Notes: generated by a model from the sequence alone, not told the origin. A DNA stretch of 64,000 nt from Narthecium ossifragum (GCA_963920575.1 OY986965.1:10120290-10184289), one strand, 5' to 3'; shown: positions 23,301-38,300, counted from the stretch's first letter. Made by a program: numbers and translations.

Positions 23301-26300
23301 CAAATGAGATGGTTTGGCAATGTTGAACCTTAACGAGTACAAAATAACCATACAAAACCAAATAAGGTATAAGAAAATTTCATTCCACAATCATTCAAAA
23401 GGCACAAAACCAAATGATTACCTGCTTTGCTATATCAAACCTTCCGAACTTCGAGTACACATTTATAAGCGACATATAAACATGTTTCGTAGTCTGAACT
23501 CCACAGTGTTGCATTTGGTCAAGATACTGCAAACAGTTCAAACTTTATAATATCAGCAGAGATAAAGTGGAAATAGTATAATCAATACAGAAGTTCACAT
23601 CTCAAATGAATGAAGAGAGGACCCCGATTGGGGTACATGGTAAGGGGGCATGTACATCGTACATGCCCTCGATCGGTAGATCGGTAGACATCTACCGATC
23701 GAGACATCTAATCCATCAGTAGAACACTACCGATGGATTAGATCAACCAATCGGTATACATCTACCGATTGAATGTGTGAATCATCTGATCAGTAGATGT
23801 ATACCGATCGAGTCACCTAATCCATCGGTAGAACATCAGTAGACATCTACCGATCGAGAAGCATGTGCAGCGTACATGGCCACGTGGCCATGTCCGCAGA
23901 TCTTTATCCATGAAGATAATAGCATCACACAATATACACGGTCAGAAATCCTAAAGTCTTGGAAACAGACTAGCACCATACACATTATTGTGAGTAGTAA
24001 AAGAATGCAGTTGAATGGCCATGAGGCATGCAAGAATGCAAGTTACATGAAGTAATAACAGGAAATGGAGTAAGAAGAGATTTGTTATACGAGGCAGAGT
24101 GCAATAAGAACAGCAGATTTCAAATCAGCTATATCACTCGTTGCAAAAGGAAACGGTCGATCTCCTGACTTTAGCCCAGGAGTCAAAACGTGAGAAACTG
24201 AGAAAGTCCACTCACACATTCCCTTACAGGCTCAGAATTACATAAAGGCAATTACAGGATTGGAAAGAATAAAGTTCAACCAACATTTTCACTCATATCA
24301 TTGCGAACTCTATCTTGAATTCGTACCGAGTATTTGTTCTTGATTCTTATACCTAGGGATTTAAATATTGAATAAAAAGTTGGCTAAAGATTTTAGTAAA
24401 TCAAAACAAACTGAAAATCAAGCATTTTCAACTGAAAAATTAATTTTGTGGTTTCATGGATTGGACTACACTTAAGTACATGGATCTTTGGTCCAGAATC
24501 TAAACTTAGTGGCACCAATATGAAGGAGCCATAATGAACCAGTTTCTCATTTAGGCCTTTCAAGTCCAACTTCAACTAGTACATGCAAGATACAAAGCCA
24601 ACTTGATTTCATCACACCAAAACCAAGACTCTTTTATGGGATGACAAAATCAGGTAGCGTTTCAAGTATCGACTACAGGTGACACTTTTACGAGCTTTAG
24701 CCCCATCCATTAATAATTCTAGGACTATGCTCTCAGCAAGATATTTCTTGATATCTCTTCATGGTTGAGATGATATGTTAAACTTTTAACTATTAAGTAC
24801 AGATCATATATGTTCGTTAAAATTACTGCTTTTTCGATTTGTTTCAATTGAAGCTTTTAGCTATGAAGAACTAAACTAATAAAGAAAAAAACCTCACAAA
24901 CAACATGTGTACTGTAAATTAAGTTTCTAAGCTACTTAGCCTCCATATATGGTGTCAACCATTTAATATTACCTCCATGAATCTGTCGCAGAATGGAGAC
25001 AATGGTCGCAGTAGAATAGCAAGCAATCGTCATGAGGAGGGGAAATTATGACTAGATACATGCCAATCATCAATTTTCACATCAATATATCCTTTTATAG
25101 CAGCAGGAAAGCTACTGTAGGCTCCATACTGACACAGAAAGCACATCAAATAACTGAACATTCTTTTTCAAGTTCTTGATGCGCCAAGATGAGATTTCTT
25201 TTTTGAGAATGCACACTCAGCCTTCTTGCAATAATGGATATGTCAGCTCTGGGCCCTGTTGGTACTCTACAATAAGAATCCCGCCAATTGGCATCAACCT
25301 TGATTGTGATTTGACTAATCTTCTATTTTCTTAGCCAACACTAGACCTATCAGGAGAAGCAACATGTCTGGAGTTGAGATGAGTGCACATTTTCAGCATT
25401 GTTTATCAAAGAAATAAGTAGGAGAATATCATTTCTTTGGGAGCTATCTTACCTTTGTTTCTAATCGAATAATTACAGTTTCAAATCTAGTTCTAAAAGG
25501 CTGATATCTTCTACATATAGGCTAAGATTAATGCCTGTCTCCTTTGCATTACACCGAACTATCATTTGTCTCTATGATTGACCAACATTAGCAATGGATA
25601 TGATGTATTCAGTGTGGTTCGGTGCACTAAACACATTTCTCCCATGCATTAAAGCAATTTGAAGGAGAGACAAAAGGTAGTTGACATAATCAAGTCTGGC
25701 TAGCATTAGTCCTCCAAAAGTCCTCTAGAAGCTCATTTCCATGTTCAACTTGGGCACCTTATTTCAGGTGTCTCCATTTGATTGGGATGTGCATATTGCT
25801 TGACCAAATTCCACATATAATAAGGTTATCTCATTAGGACAGTATTCTCCTGAATTGGTTGAATACAGGAAAATAATACTCTCGCTAGTATTCAGCTTCA
25901 GCTTAGCAGATTTTCAAAATATACCCAAGGCTTCATCCTTTCAGCTTTGTAGTTAGGAATCAGTATGCTAATGAATGTTACCAAGCATATGTAAAGTTGT
26001 AAACACCTGACAATAATGTGGTTTAACTAGCAATTGTTATGATGAGCGGTAAGGTATTCGAATATCTAATATAATCTAGAAGGGCTTCATTGGCAGTTTG
26101 GTTTGTTCATGACTTCACACTTCCAGGGGAAATCAATGTTGACACCTTAGAAATCAATTTCAAGTTCATTAGCTTCTTTATGAATCCAGGATTGTAGGAG
26201 GACTTTTAGAGGATTACACACGTACTCAAAATAGATACATTCCGTTTGAAAGACCAACAAACTTGAGACATTCCATCATTAACTCAAATCTTCTCAATGT

Positions 26301-29300
26301 TATGCACATTTTGGTTCCACAACTTAATAACTCTCAGCACTAAGAGCGAAATGAAATGAGATTTCTAACTTTTCGTGATTCTGAAAACTTCCTGAAAGGT
26401 TAGGACCTTTGAGATGTGATTATTCAAATCCACAAGCCCTTTTCTAAAGACTTGTATGCATACATGCACCATGGTGACATTTGAAAACCAAGAGCAACCA
26501 ATTCGAAATTGAATCTTCACTAAGCTTCATAGTCTAATAAAAAATCCAGAATGCAACGTCAATAATGGAAGGAAAGAATTGGTCTTAAACAAGTATGTAA
26601 GAAACAATACAAATCAGTGAAACAGTGAAAAGAGGGTGGCAAGGGAATGTTATTTCATAAGAGGTCCAGCTTCTGCATTTTCTTGTAGCCACAATCAATC
26701 ACGCAATGGTTGGGCCCTACATATCAGCTAGTTCCATCATCATTACCATTTGTCCCTTCATCATGGGTTTCTGGGTTGGTCTCAATTCTTATCAAATATC
26801 TTTCGTAAAGGCACCTATAGTTCTTGCAGAATTTGGTTCTGGTCCAATATTTGATCTTGGCCTGTCCAAAGCTTACAGAAAATTCTTTAAAAGAAAGAAA
26901 AAGTTATTCAAAGTTCGTGACAAACTATAGATATATGGCTATGACTCTACTCTAAAGAAATTAAAATACTTCATTAATAGTTTGATCTTTTTTTTTTACA
27001 TCCGTTTGTAATAACACCTAATCGCTTAAAATACATACTTTCTATTCCATATGAGCCTTAAACTCTTTAGTAGAACCCAGCAAGCATAATTTTTAATCAA
27101 GTTTAAACATGATTGCAAATAGGATATTGAAGACGATTACATCAATAAAATATTTCTTCAAGAGGCAAAGACCAATAGTCTTCTGCCAATATGGTCTCTG
27201 AGTGCAGAGCATAAGGCTAGATAGATAGCTAATGGAACTTCGATAAGCCCTATGAGGAACGAAAGTCGTCCACCAAAGGCATGATTATAATTTGCATGTT
27301 GAACTTAAAGATGGTGGGTAAGAGTTACAGGTTGGTCAGCCATTGTATGACTTGAGTTTGCCAAAACCCAAGCCTTTTGCCTGATTCGGAGCTCATGGAA
27401 TATTGTCACTTATAAGATTATAGTGGCCTTCCTAAGCAATCAGATACAAGAACATGAAAGGTTCAAGTTACATGGTAAATAAAATTTGACTACATTGTCT
27501 GGACTTAAGAAGCAAGTCTCACTGTATCAATGCAAAATGTCTCAAATGGATAATAAATGATACCAATATTTCATGCAATCAACAACCCAAACACAAAAAA
27601 TTGGATGTTGCTAAATGAAAACAGACAATAAAACCTTTGGCAGACAAAGATATACACTAATAAGCAAGAAAGATTAGGTTTAAAAGTTAGCAAACCTTGT
27701 TGACATCCTCTTCAGTATCACAATTAGAAATCAAGTAACAGAAAGTCTCAGAATCCGGATTTAAATTTGCTTCTACCATTTGCTTAAGAACCATCAATGC
27801 ACCATGGGTGTTTCTCTGCAAAATTTTATGTCAAAATTTGATATTACTTACTATAGTACTATACATCAATCCAACAAATAACAAACACCTAGGCTAGGAC
27901 AACCAAAATGTGAAAGGACAAATCACAGAATTACATGATCCCAGTGGACCAAAAAACTTTAAAACCCACAATCCTACAAATGGGGTATAAGGAAAATCAT
28001 ATCAGGTTATTCATAACAAGCATAAATTCAAAGAACATAGCTGAGAAATGTGTAAGAAAATAATAACTAAGAAAATCTCGACATAAGTTTCGTGTAAATC
28101 TGCATGTAAAATTCTTCTTCTTTTTTTGCAGCGCGTAACAGATCATCTCCTATTTAAATGTGTGCTATTTTTGAATGATCGATGTTCTAGTAGACTAAAA
28201 GCAAGGATATTGTGCCGGTGACACGTGCCATGTGGTTTTCTATATGGCACGATATGCACCAGTTGGCGTGATACGAGTGAATGCTAGGCATGGACCTCAT
28301 ACTAGCAACACAGAGCTCTTCAGATCTAATACATGTACTAACTCACGGTTAGTACTGATGGATTATGCCAATAAATATCGCCACGATACGTGCTGGTAGG
28401 CATGGCCTGAAATCTCCGGTTAAAAGTCATGCTCTTCTCTAAAAATTTCGGAATTTAACCACTAAGTTCAATCAAAACATGACCTGTCTCTTGAACCTAT
28501 AGTCCTTTAAGACTCACAATACGCTTTGTTATCAATGAGAAATCAAATCCATGTGCATTCAAACTATGCTTTTGTTTCTATTTGATTCTGAATCATTGTA
28601 ATCTAAGATTAGCAATTAAGAGTTTCAGCATTATCTGTACAAATGGGAATAAATATACCTATTGGAATCTTCTGTTATGTTGTTCAAGATGGATCTTTCT
28701 CATTAAACGTTCTGTACATGTTAAAAATTTGGATCAACTAGCTAGGTGGTACATTAGGACATCATCTTAATCACCATAGAAGGTACACACCGGCCTCACA
28801 GACTAATCTCTTGCAGAGAGCCTAGATCCACAATGTCATCTAAGCTGTCAATAAGGATCGCTGAAAGGAAAAAAAATTATAACTAACATAATAACTTCTT
28901 ACAGAGATGGCATAAAAAATTCCCAGACATAAGACGGAATAGTTACAACTGAATCTTTGCCATGATCTTACTATCAAAGGCCAAAACAAATGGACCAATA
29001 TGGGCTTGAGAAGCAAATCTACTCAAAAGGAACACGATCCAAATTAATACCAATAATATTAACACAATTTGACTGGGTTCCCACTAGCAAACTAAGTAAA
29101 GTCAAGTTGGGGGAATATGATTTGCAACAGGTCACTTTCGTTTTCGGAAGTCAAGAAAATTGACCATATGAACACATATAGTCAACTGGATAGGATGAGA
29201 CTACATCTTCTACCATATGCGATTTGTTAATGAATTACACCACTGCTAGATTATCTGATATGATTGACTATAGATCACATGTTCTTAATGCATAAAGAGT

Positions 29301-32300
29301 GGGCTGCAAAATCAGACATATCTGTTAAGTAGGTCACCTTTTCAATTACCAAATACTGTTAAACACCTATATATGACAGTAACAACATATCGTATAATCA
29401 CCCAAGTCTTGAAATTACCTAATCAACTGTTTGGCTTAACGGATTTGATATGTGTAAATAAGCTCACATATGATGCGACGGCTTTATTCTGGTCAATCAG
29501 TGATGGTGGTACAGCCATAGGCAAGATAGAAACTTACTCCCATAGGTCAGTCTGTTTAAAGTCGGGAGTCTCTCCAGGTTGGGATCCAATTTGACTCCAT
29601 TCTGACTGGTTTGACTATTTGAAGTTGGGTTCTAATCAAATTCGTATAAAGAATATAAAATAACCCCAAGATGAAGAAGCTAAGATGATGTCGCGATGCA
29701 AATTGATACAATGTTTGCAGAAGGATGACATATTAGATAAATTGATGATCCAAAACAAGATACAAGGGTGAACCTTAGAAACAACCATTTTAGCATTTGT
29801 ATCCTAGAAAGTTGATAAAAACCAATATTGAAATTTGGAGGAAAGGATTCCGAGCCAACCGGCACAATTTTTCCAACCAGCTCGGCTTTGGGGCTCGGCT
29901 CGTGTGAATAAGGGTTGTTGCCGCTCAGCAACGGCTCAAGCTGGTCAGCTCGGTTGGTTGCCAAGTAGCTCAATAGATATCGAACGATTTTTATTAGCTA
30001 ATGGATGATTTACTGCAAGGATTGCCATGCCGGTGGGACGCGCCGAGCCAATGACATGTCAGCACAGCATGTACCACCAGTACAGCCCATAACACCATGC
30101 CAGTTCATTTTTTATTAAATATAAATATAGGACATGTAGGTCCATGTCCATGTCCATGTCCCGATCCGGATCCGGATATGGATTTGGACTAGGATTTGAA
30201 TTTGGACTAGGATTTAGATTTACATAGAAATACAGACATAGATATATGGACCAGGACCATGACCACATCCAGGACCAGGACCACATCCACATCCACATCT
30301 AAATTTGAATCTAATACTTCCTCTTATTTTATTAATATTATCGATACATACCAGTCGAAACCGACACGTACCGCCCTGTGCCGGACGAAACGTGAACATT
30401 TCGACCGGTTTCACCCGATCCCCCCACATAAATGGTACCGGGGGAAATACCGACCCAATAAGCCATCGGGTTGGTGAATACCGCCCGGTATGCTACGCAC
30501 TGCTCGGCACGCTACGTACCGAGTAGTACGTCAATCCTTGCTTTAGTGGGTACGAATCAGGAGATACTTATTATTTAGGAGGATTTGTCAATAAGTCCTT
30601 CAAAAAATATGGTACGGCTTAGAGTCCTTAATCACTTTCCTTCAGCCGTTTACTACCTTCCTCTATTTAAAAGACCAAAATGCCCCTCCTCCTTCCTCAC
30701 AAGCCGCTCGACATCTCCCGACGTCCGGCAACGAAGTCCATCACCTCCGGTCATCTTCCCGATCTCCACCACCCCGAGCTCCTCCGCCGGGGAGGCCGGC
30801 GCGACGGCAGCCGTATCTGGCCGGGAAACGGTGGCGGAAGGGTCATGGCGGCGAGGGGGCTCTAGATCTGGTCTCCGACGGGGTTGGGGAGGCCGGAGAC
30901 GGTGGTCCTTGCTGATGGCGGCGCCGGATCCGAGAGAGGAAAGGAGCTTGGACGGGGTTCCGTCGGTGAGGAAGGGCGTTGGGAGGTCGGAGCGGTTTCA
31001 TGACGTCATCGGGAAGGAAGGAGGTGTTGCTGGCGATGAGGACGGCGCCTGGAGGGGTTGTGGGTGAGCTCATCGGGTTTAATGGAGGTGGACGTGGTTT
31101 GTCGCCGGAGCTTGGAGGTCTTGCGGCGGTAGCAGATGAAGCGGAGGTCGAGGACCGCGGGTGGTCGCGGCTTCACTGGAGAAGGAGGGAACGGCTACGG
31201 GCCTTGCCGGGGTGATGCAGACATGTACCGCAGCCCGGAAAGAGAGGGGTTTCGGAAAGAAGGGAGTTGGCTGAGCACGCCGGGGAAGACGAATTGCGAG
31301 GCATCGAGTGCGAGGAGAGGAGAAAACAAAGGTAGAAATGAACAAATATTGTATGATATATGAGAAAAATTCAAGAAAATTGGAAAAAAAAATAGTAAAA
31401 GAATAAGATAAAATAGGATAAAATAATTGAAATATGCAGAAAAATAGGAGAACTTTTCAGAAATTACTTTCCACCAAAATTACTTTTCACAAATTACTCT
31501 CTGACAAAGTTACTTTCCACAAATAATATGTGAAAAAATCAGCTTAAATAAGAAAAATAAGGGGAAAAAACAAGAAAATATGGAGGAAATTTCACTTTTA
31601 TTTTTCATTATGAAAATAGCTTTACTTTGCCCAAATTACTTTCCACCAAAGTTACTTTCCACAAATTCAAGTTGGATATTGACATAAGTTACTTTTTCAC
31701 TAGTTACTTTCCATTACTGAAAATAACACGTAATAAATGTAGATAGTAATGTAATAATAGAGTTCGGAAAGTAAGTCACAAACTTTACATGATTTCATTA
31801 TCGAGACTCTAATTACTTTCCATTAATTTCATTAGTTACATTCCAGAATTCAAGTTGGATATTGATACGAGTGTCTTCAGTTTCAGTAATGACTTTTATA
31901 AGTTACTTTCCGTTAGTTACTTTCCACACATTTTTTTCTACTAATTACTTTACGCTAGTTACTTTCCATGAATTACTTTTCACAATTTTCGTAGTTGCTC
32001 TCCACAATTATAGTACTTACTTTTCACAATTCTCATAGTTATTTTCCACAATTCTAATGACAATTTTGGTAGTTATTTTTCACAATTTTGATAGTTACTT
32101 TTCATGCGTTACTTTCCATGAGTTACTCTCCAGAATTCAAGTTGGATATTTTTCCACATTTTATACCTATTTTTTCATGAGTTACTTTTCATCTAACTGA
32201 TAGTTACTTTCGAGTTAGATGGTAGTTACTTTCCATAGTTCAATGCGGAAAGTAACTAACATGATAGATGGTAGTTACTTTCAGTTAGGTGCTAATTACT

Positions 32301-35300
32301 TTCCATCGTAACACACATCGAAAACTCAAGTTACTTTTCACAAAATCTTGGTAAGTTACTTTCCATTAGTTACTTCCACCATCAAAGTTACTTTCCACGA
32401 ATAATATGTGAAAAAATCGGCTAAAACAAGGAAAATATGAGGAAAAATCACACATTCTTGAGTACTAACATCTAGAATATGTTAAATAACTTGTACTAAT
32501 TATGAAAAGTAACTCAACTTATAAATTACTTTCCACTAGTTACTTTCTGCTAATAACTTTTCATTAGTTACTTTCCATCACCAAATTTACTTTCCACCAA
32601 TAATATGTAATAAAATCATCTAAAATAAGAAAAATTAGGGAGATTCACTGCTAGCTTAAGCCTCTTGCCCTTCTCCTCCATTCATCTTCTCCACATACCT
32701 CAAGCCTCCATCAACACCTAGATCTATCTAGAAGTTGTCAACCCGCCGCCTTCACTCCATCTCCCGAGCACCACCACCATCTTCCCTTACCTTCACATCA
32801 AGCCATCTTAGCACCATCGACAGCCACTAACTACATCACCTCCAAGCTCCACTAACCCATCACCCATCGAGAACACCCAGCTTTCCATCCCAGTCAGCAC
32901 ATCCATCCTGACGAGCTCCACCATAACCGGCAGCCCCGTCCTCTCCATTAACTCCGGCGACCTTGTTACAACCCTCACTTCTCCACTGTTTCCGATAACT
33001 CCAACGCCTCTCGACCTCCCTCGTCGGAATCCTAATGTCGAACCCAACTCGCCGCCCCCGAGCACTTCTCTCAAAACCGACGCCACCACCACCCCATTCA
33101 ACTGCCTTCGGCCTTCCCGAGGTCCTCCCACCACCGGATCCAGACCCCTCATATCGCCTCAACCTCTCCTCCATCGCCTCCCACGCCGTCGTCTTCATCT
33201 CTTCAAGCCCCACCGTCGTCGCCCCTCACTCCACTGTTTCCAGTAACCCCGACACCTCTCGACCTCCCTCGTCGGAATCCCAACGCCGAACCCAACTCAC
33301 CGCCCCCGAGAACCTCTGAAAACCGGCGCCACCACCACCCCATTCAACCGCCTTTGGCCTTCCCGAGGTCCTCCAGCACCGGATCCATACCCCTCACATC
33401 GCCTCGGCCGCTCCTCCATCGCCTCCCTCGCCGTCGTCTTCATCTCTTCAAGCCCCACCGTCGCTGCCCCTCACTCCTCCACTGTTTCCGGTAACCCCGA
33501 CGCCTCTCAACCTCCCTCCTCGTCGGAATCCCAACGTCGAACCCAACTCGCCGCCCCTGAGAACCTCTGAAAACCGACGCCACCACCACCCCATTCAACC
33601 GCCTTCGGCCTTCCCGAGGTCCTCCACCACCGGATCCAAACCCCTCACATCGCCTCGGCCTCTCCTCCATCACCTCCCTCGTCGTCGTCTTCATCTCTTC
33701 AAGCCCCACCGTCGCCACCCCTCCTAGATCCACCCACTAAACCGACCACCGCCCGATCTCCTCCTACCACAAGCCTCCGCCCCCCGACCTCCTCTCGCCG
33801 GAGCAAACCCCACCGTCACTCATCCCCTTCCAAGAGCTCCGCCCGCGGCTCCTCTTCTCCTTCACCGCCGACGCTGTCTCCATCCCCACCTAGTCTCCCA
33901 CACTCCATCGCCGAACAACGCGACGCCCTTCCCTCAAGCACTCTTCCTCGAACCCTCACTCTCCGCCCGATCTCTCTCTCCAGCACTCTTCCTTGGTTGT
34001 CCTCCACCGGATCGGAGGAGACCTTCAGCCCACCGGATCGGAGGGCCATGGCCAGAGAAGTGGGGGGACGAAGGGCATTTTAGTCCTAAAAAAACCAAAA
34101 CTAACAATAACGGAATGACTGGGTAGTAAATGCCTTGAGAATGGGGCCAAATATTTTCATATAAGGAGACTAAACGCCAATTATCCGTATTATTTAACGG
34201 GTTCAAACCGGGTTTCGGTGTAAAACCCGTTAACTAACTTCTAAATAACCAAAACCCTATTTTCTATCTCTCTCGGTCGCACGCCCCGCCTCCATCTATC
34301 TTTCGCGATCGCCACTCAGCCCCATGAGGTGTTGCCCTCTCACCTTCGGCGGAATCCTCTCTTCTCTGCCGGAATCGTTGCCGGAGTCCACCGATTTTTT
34401 CCCCTATTCTCTCACTTTTATGTTGCTTCCTTCTTTCGTGTGCCGCCGGCACATAGGATCGGCACCGCCAGTGCCGACGACAAGTGCTAGGCCTCCGGCA
34501 TAGCAATCCTTGCTTGGAGGTTCATTCCATGCAGTTTCCATAGGTTTATAAACATGACATCAAAAACATGCACAATATAGCAAATTCGTGGTAATAGGGT
34601 GTTCAATTGAATGTGAAGACGCTAAAGCATTATCAACATAAAAAAAGAATTGAAAGATAATGATTGACGAATAAAGGAAAAAATATCTTGCCTCCCTAAA
34701 ATATCCAGCCAAAATAGCGTTGTACATGCTTGCTGTTGGCACCTCATTCATCTCTTGCATACCTGTTAAGAGATTGTATGCACCTTCAAACTGCAGATAT
34801 AACATGGTTTTACTTAGTATCTTTCAAGGGCATTTACAAAGTAACACAAAGAGATCTCACTATGTAACTTCCTTAGAAATTACCCAGCCTTAAGAGCTGA
34901 GACTGTTTCATAATATGTAACATCAGCAAGCAATGGGAGGAAATTAACCAAGAATTAAATGATGCTTGCAAAAAAATTAAGATAGCAAAGAAGCTATAAA
35001 AAGAAGAGATTTAAACCTTGTTATTTGAAGAGATGAATCTTTGCACAAATAAGAAAATGTATCTTCATGCTAAAAAATGTATAATATCTACATCAATAGG
35101 TTAGTTGATCCCTGCCATCAGCAGCTCCTTGGCTACTTCGTGGATCCTCAAGACCCTCCGATATCCTCGTCGATATATTCATCACATAAGCCAAAAAAGA
35201 AAGTGAGCCTAATGCTCGTAGGAAATATATCAAACCCTTATGTATCTAGGCATCACATCTAATTCAATCGACCACCCGAATCTCAGGACCTCTCGCCAGA

Positions 35301-38300
35301 AGTGCTGCTAACTAGAACACAGTGTGCAAGCTACTGAAACATATCTATCCTACCCACCTATTCCTGGACATCCTAGTGTTCAGCACGGAACCAGAACTTC
35401 ACGCAATTCTGGGCTTCTTCTCAGGGTTAGCATGAAAATCCAATACTGGCAATATCCAGCGCAAGACTCCTAGACCATAGTGCGCCAACCACAATCAGCG
35501 ATCAGACATCATGGACACAAGCTAGGTCCATTTTAGATGAAACATGACTAAAACAAGCGATCTCCAGTCAGGAATATATAGTTTAAGACCAACCCGCTCA
35601 ACATGCCCCGTTTTCCATTTTGTTTCAATTTACTAGAAGTTGGTATCTCAAATGCCAACTTTCAAAAGTTATAAAATTATTTGATTCATGTCCGAATTTT
35701 AGAAACAAACGGTTTGGGTCACTATGGGTCTATCAGATACGTCCGTATGACAACACAAACCTACTACTAGGGGTGAGCAAAACCGAACCCAGAACCGAAC
35801 CGAAGCGAACAATTCGGTTCGGTTTTTCAGTATATTCGGTCGGTTCGGTTTTTTTGTCAAAAATTCGTTATTCTGTTCGGTTTCGGTTTTTATTTTTAAA
35901 ATTCGGTAAATACCAAAATACCGAAATTTTTAAAGTTATATACCTTATTTCGGTTCGGTTTTATATTGTAAGTAAAAAACTACGAATTATTTCGATTTTT
36001 TCGGTTCGGTTCGGTTTTTACATGAATTCGGTTCGGTTCGGTTTTTAAATTAGTGTGCCGAATTAGTTCGGTTCGGTTCGATTTTATGCACTAATTCGGT
36101 TCGGTTCGGTTTTTTAAATTATGGTATTTCGGTATTCGGTATTTCGGTTCGGTATGTACCGAATACTCACCCCTACCTACTACCGCTATGTGTCGGAACC
36201 ACCGCCTACCCTTCACCACAAAATAATTTCAACACCAGGTCTTCGTCTCTCTTTTCTCCCTCTGAATCATTTTACTTTCCATTTTCAACCTTGTGTGCCA
36301 GTCACTGTCTCCATGCATCGCACAGTACTTTTCCCAAGCCTAAAATCATTGCTACAACCCATGTAGTTTTATGACAGGACTAAAGAGACAAAAGAACAAT
36401 GACTGTGAGTCAGACAATAGTAGCTTCCATTGTATGAGCCACAATAGTTGGAGCAGAAAACATGTATTTAATATGAACAAACGTTATGTGCAATCATTCA
36501 GCAGTCCAAATTTTGAATGGGCGAGGGAGGTGTGCGTATCCAAAATCTGTTAAATTAAACTTTCTTATCACCAAGCTAGTATATGGGAAGCGACTATATA
36601 AGTTCATTACATGATTTCCATTTGTTCCACGACAAAAGTTTGATGGTAACTTTTTCTTGTTTCTTCCTTCATTTTGAAGTCGGCATGAAGAACAAGCCTA
36701 ATGACACATTCAAGCTACCACCTGGACTTTATGACCAGAAAACCTAAGTTTGATTGCATCAAACATAATCCTACAAGGGCCTTCACTGAAAAATAAATTT
36801 TCAACTCATTTAGATACTATGCATTTCATGCCCCAACTTGGCCAATTGCTCTGGGTAGACCCGTGGCTACCCAAAATTCAAGCAGTAGACCTCCTCCGAG
36901 AAGGACTTTCTGATGTTCAGCTTCATGTAAATCACAAAAGAAAAAAAACACGACCACGAAACAATGAAAAAGAAAATTCATGCTCCTCATCACAATATGT
37001 TCAATTCCTTCAGATGATTTCCATGGCAATAAATGTAAACGAGCAATGTGCCTATTTAATAACAAAGACTTAGTTAACTTACAATCTGCTTTAAACAAGT
37101 ACAACTTTTACCCCATTTTATGTAGAACTACAAGTATAGAATTGCAGTGCCAAGCTTAGCCAAATTGTAATTCGCTTTAAATTATTGGCATTTTTACCCG
37201 GTTATGTAGCTATCCAGTTTAGAATCATAAATTCCACTGAGTTCTTATACAGAATGATAGAAAGATTGTCCCGGTGTAACATGGAACTCGTACTCTGATA
37301 ACAGGAACCAACTTGCAGTATCACAAATTAATGATGAAACTACTTTGAGCAACAAGAAAAATTAACTTATGTATCCAAAGGGAAAGAATTGCTGAACAAA
37401 ATTATGAAGAATGCTTATGAGCCGAAAAATGATTTAGGATACATCCGGGCAAAGCATGTATCGAAACAAAAGTGCAATAACTTACATCTTTCATCTTCAC
37501 ATACAGACATATCATGGTCTTAATTGCATCTCCGTTTGGTCTCAGATTATAGCGACACATCATTGAGTATATTGGACGAACCTTAGGTATAAAAGAAGTA
37601 GAAGTTGCATCAGTATGTTAGAAATACATGCATGCTCATAAGTAGGCATAAACTGAAAACTTTATGCCAGACTACAAGTCCAAAGCCAGATTTAGCTAGC
37701 ATTAAAATCTCGGCAAACTGAAGGTCGAGCACAATTTGCACAACAACCACCACACATACATATAAATGTGTACGTACATAGGGGTGCATGTCTAGATAAA
37801 TACATATACACATGTATATCATGTGAATATCTACATGCAAAAGCATCGGTACAAATACTTAGAGAAAAGGCGAATAATTCCACAAAATTGGCAGCAAAAG
37901 AGCAGGATGATCACTAGCTATGGATCTTATAATCCTGTACCATAAGTTGTAGGTACTAGAATTCTAAGAACAGCTTTCCAAATGATGTAATACCAAAATA
38001 TCATATCAAAAGGCATGTAAGAGAAAAACTATGAACAACTACTATCCCTCATGAAATGGGAAATTAAAAGCTCAATCAAAGGTAAATAAGCACACAGCAG
38101 AAATTATGAACAAACACCTTCCCGAGTGACCCTGCTATCAATTCATCTAAGTAGGAGGCTTTGATGTTCCTCCTTTATCCCCTCAGTCTTCACATTACCC
38201 TCGAGATTAGAATGAAAATGCAAGAAACAAGAGAATCATTGGATTCTTCAGTCATATATTCCAGAATTGCTTACCAATAAGCTCATTAACCTTAAAGAAT

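Larger units (their letters stand above)
16785..23421 (-). other. Intron 10 of the PPR gene
   Basis: 6.6 kb. More than half is element C1 (17012-20580, with a nested solo LTR). The stretch 20,590-22,940 is AT-rich without recognised features. A GCCGGCAC-type repeat fragment lies at 22,951-23,110. Confidence 0.75.
30578..34187. mobile_element. Large non-autonomous Mutator-like element C2 (3.6 kb)
   Basis: A perfect 9-bp target duplication TATTATTTA lies at 30569-30577 and 34188-34196. The left end GGAGGATTTGTCAATAAGTC pairs with the inverted right end GGATAATTGGCGTTTAGTC. AAAATGCCCC (30,668) and GGGCATTTTAGTCC (34,073) mark the inner margins. The GC-rich left arm (30,690-31,330) is visibly homologous to the right arm of element A (4055-4270), sharing GCCGGCGCGAC, CCGGGAAACGG and GGCGCCGGATC. 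A minisatellite (31,440-32,640) and a 248-bp triplicated GC-rich block (32,983-33,725) follow. No transposase was seen. Confidence 0.85.
27816..34691 (-). other. Intron 8 of the PPR gene (GC-AG, 6.9 kb)
   Basis: It contains repeat fragments at 28,201-28,425, 30,015-30,541 and 34,197-34,513 and the large element C2. The remainder (27,816-28,200 and 28,430-30,010) is AT-rich with no feature I can support. Confidence 0.75.

Noticed and set aside
30130..30300. A CRISPR-like or satellite array of GTCCAT/CACATC units
   Set aside because: The units are 6 bp and drift into related hexamers. This is a microsatellite within a MITE, and there are no spacers.
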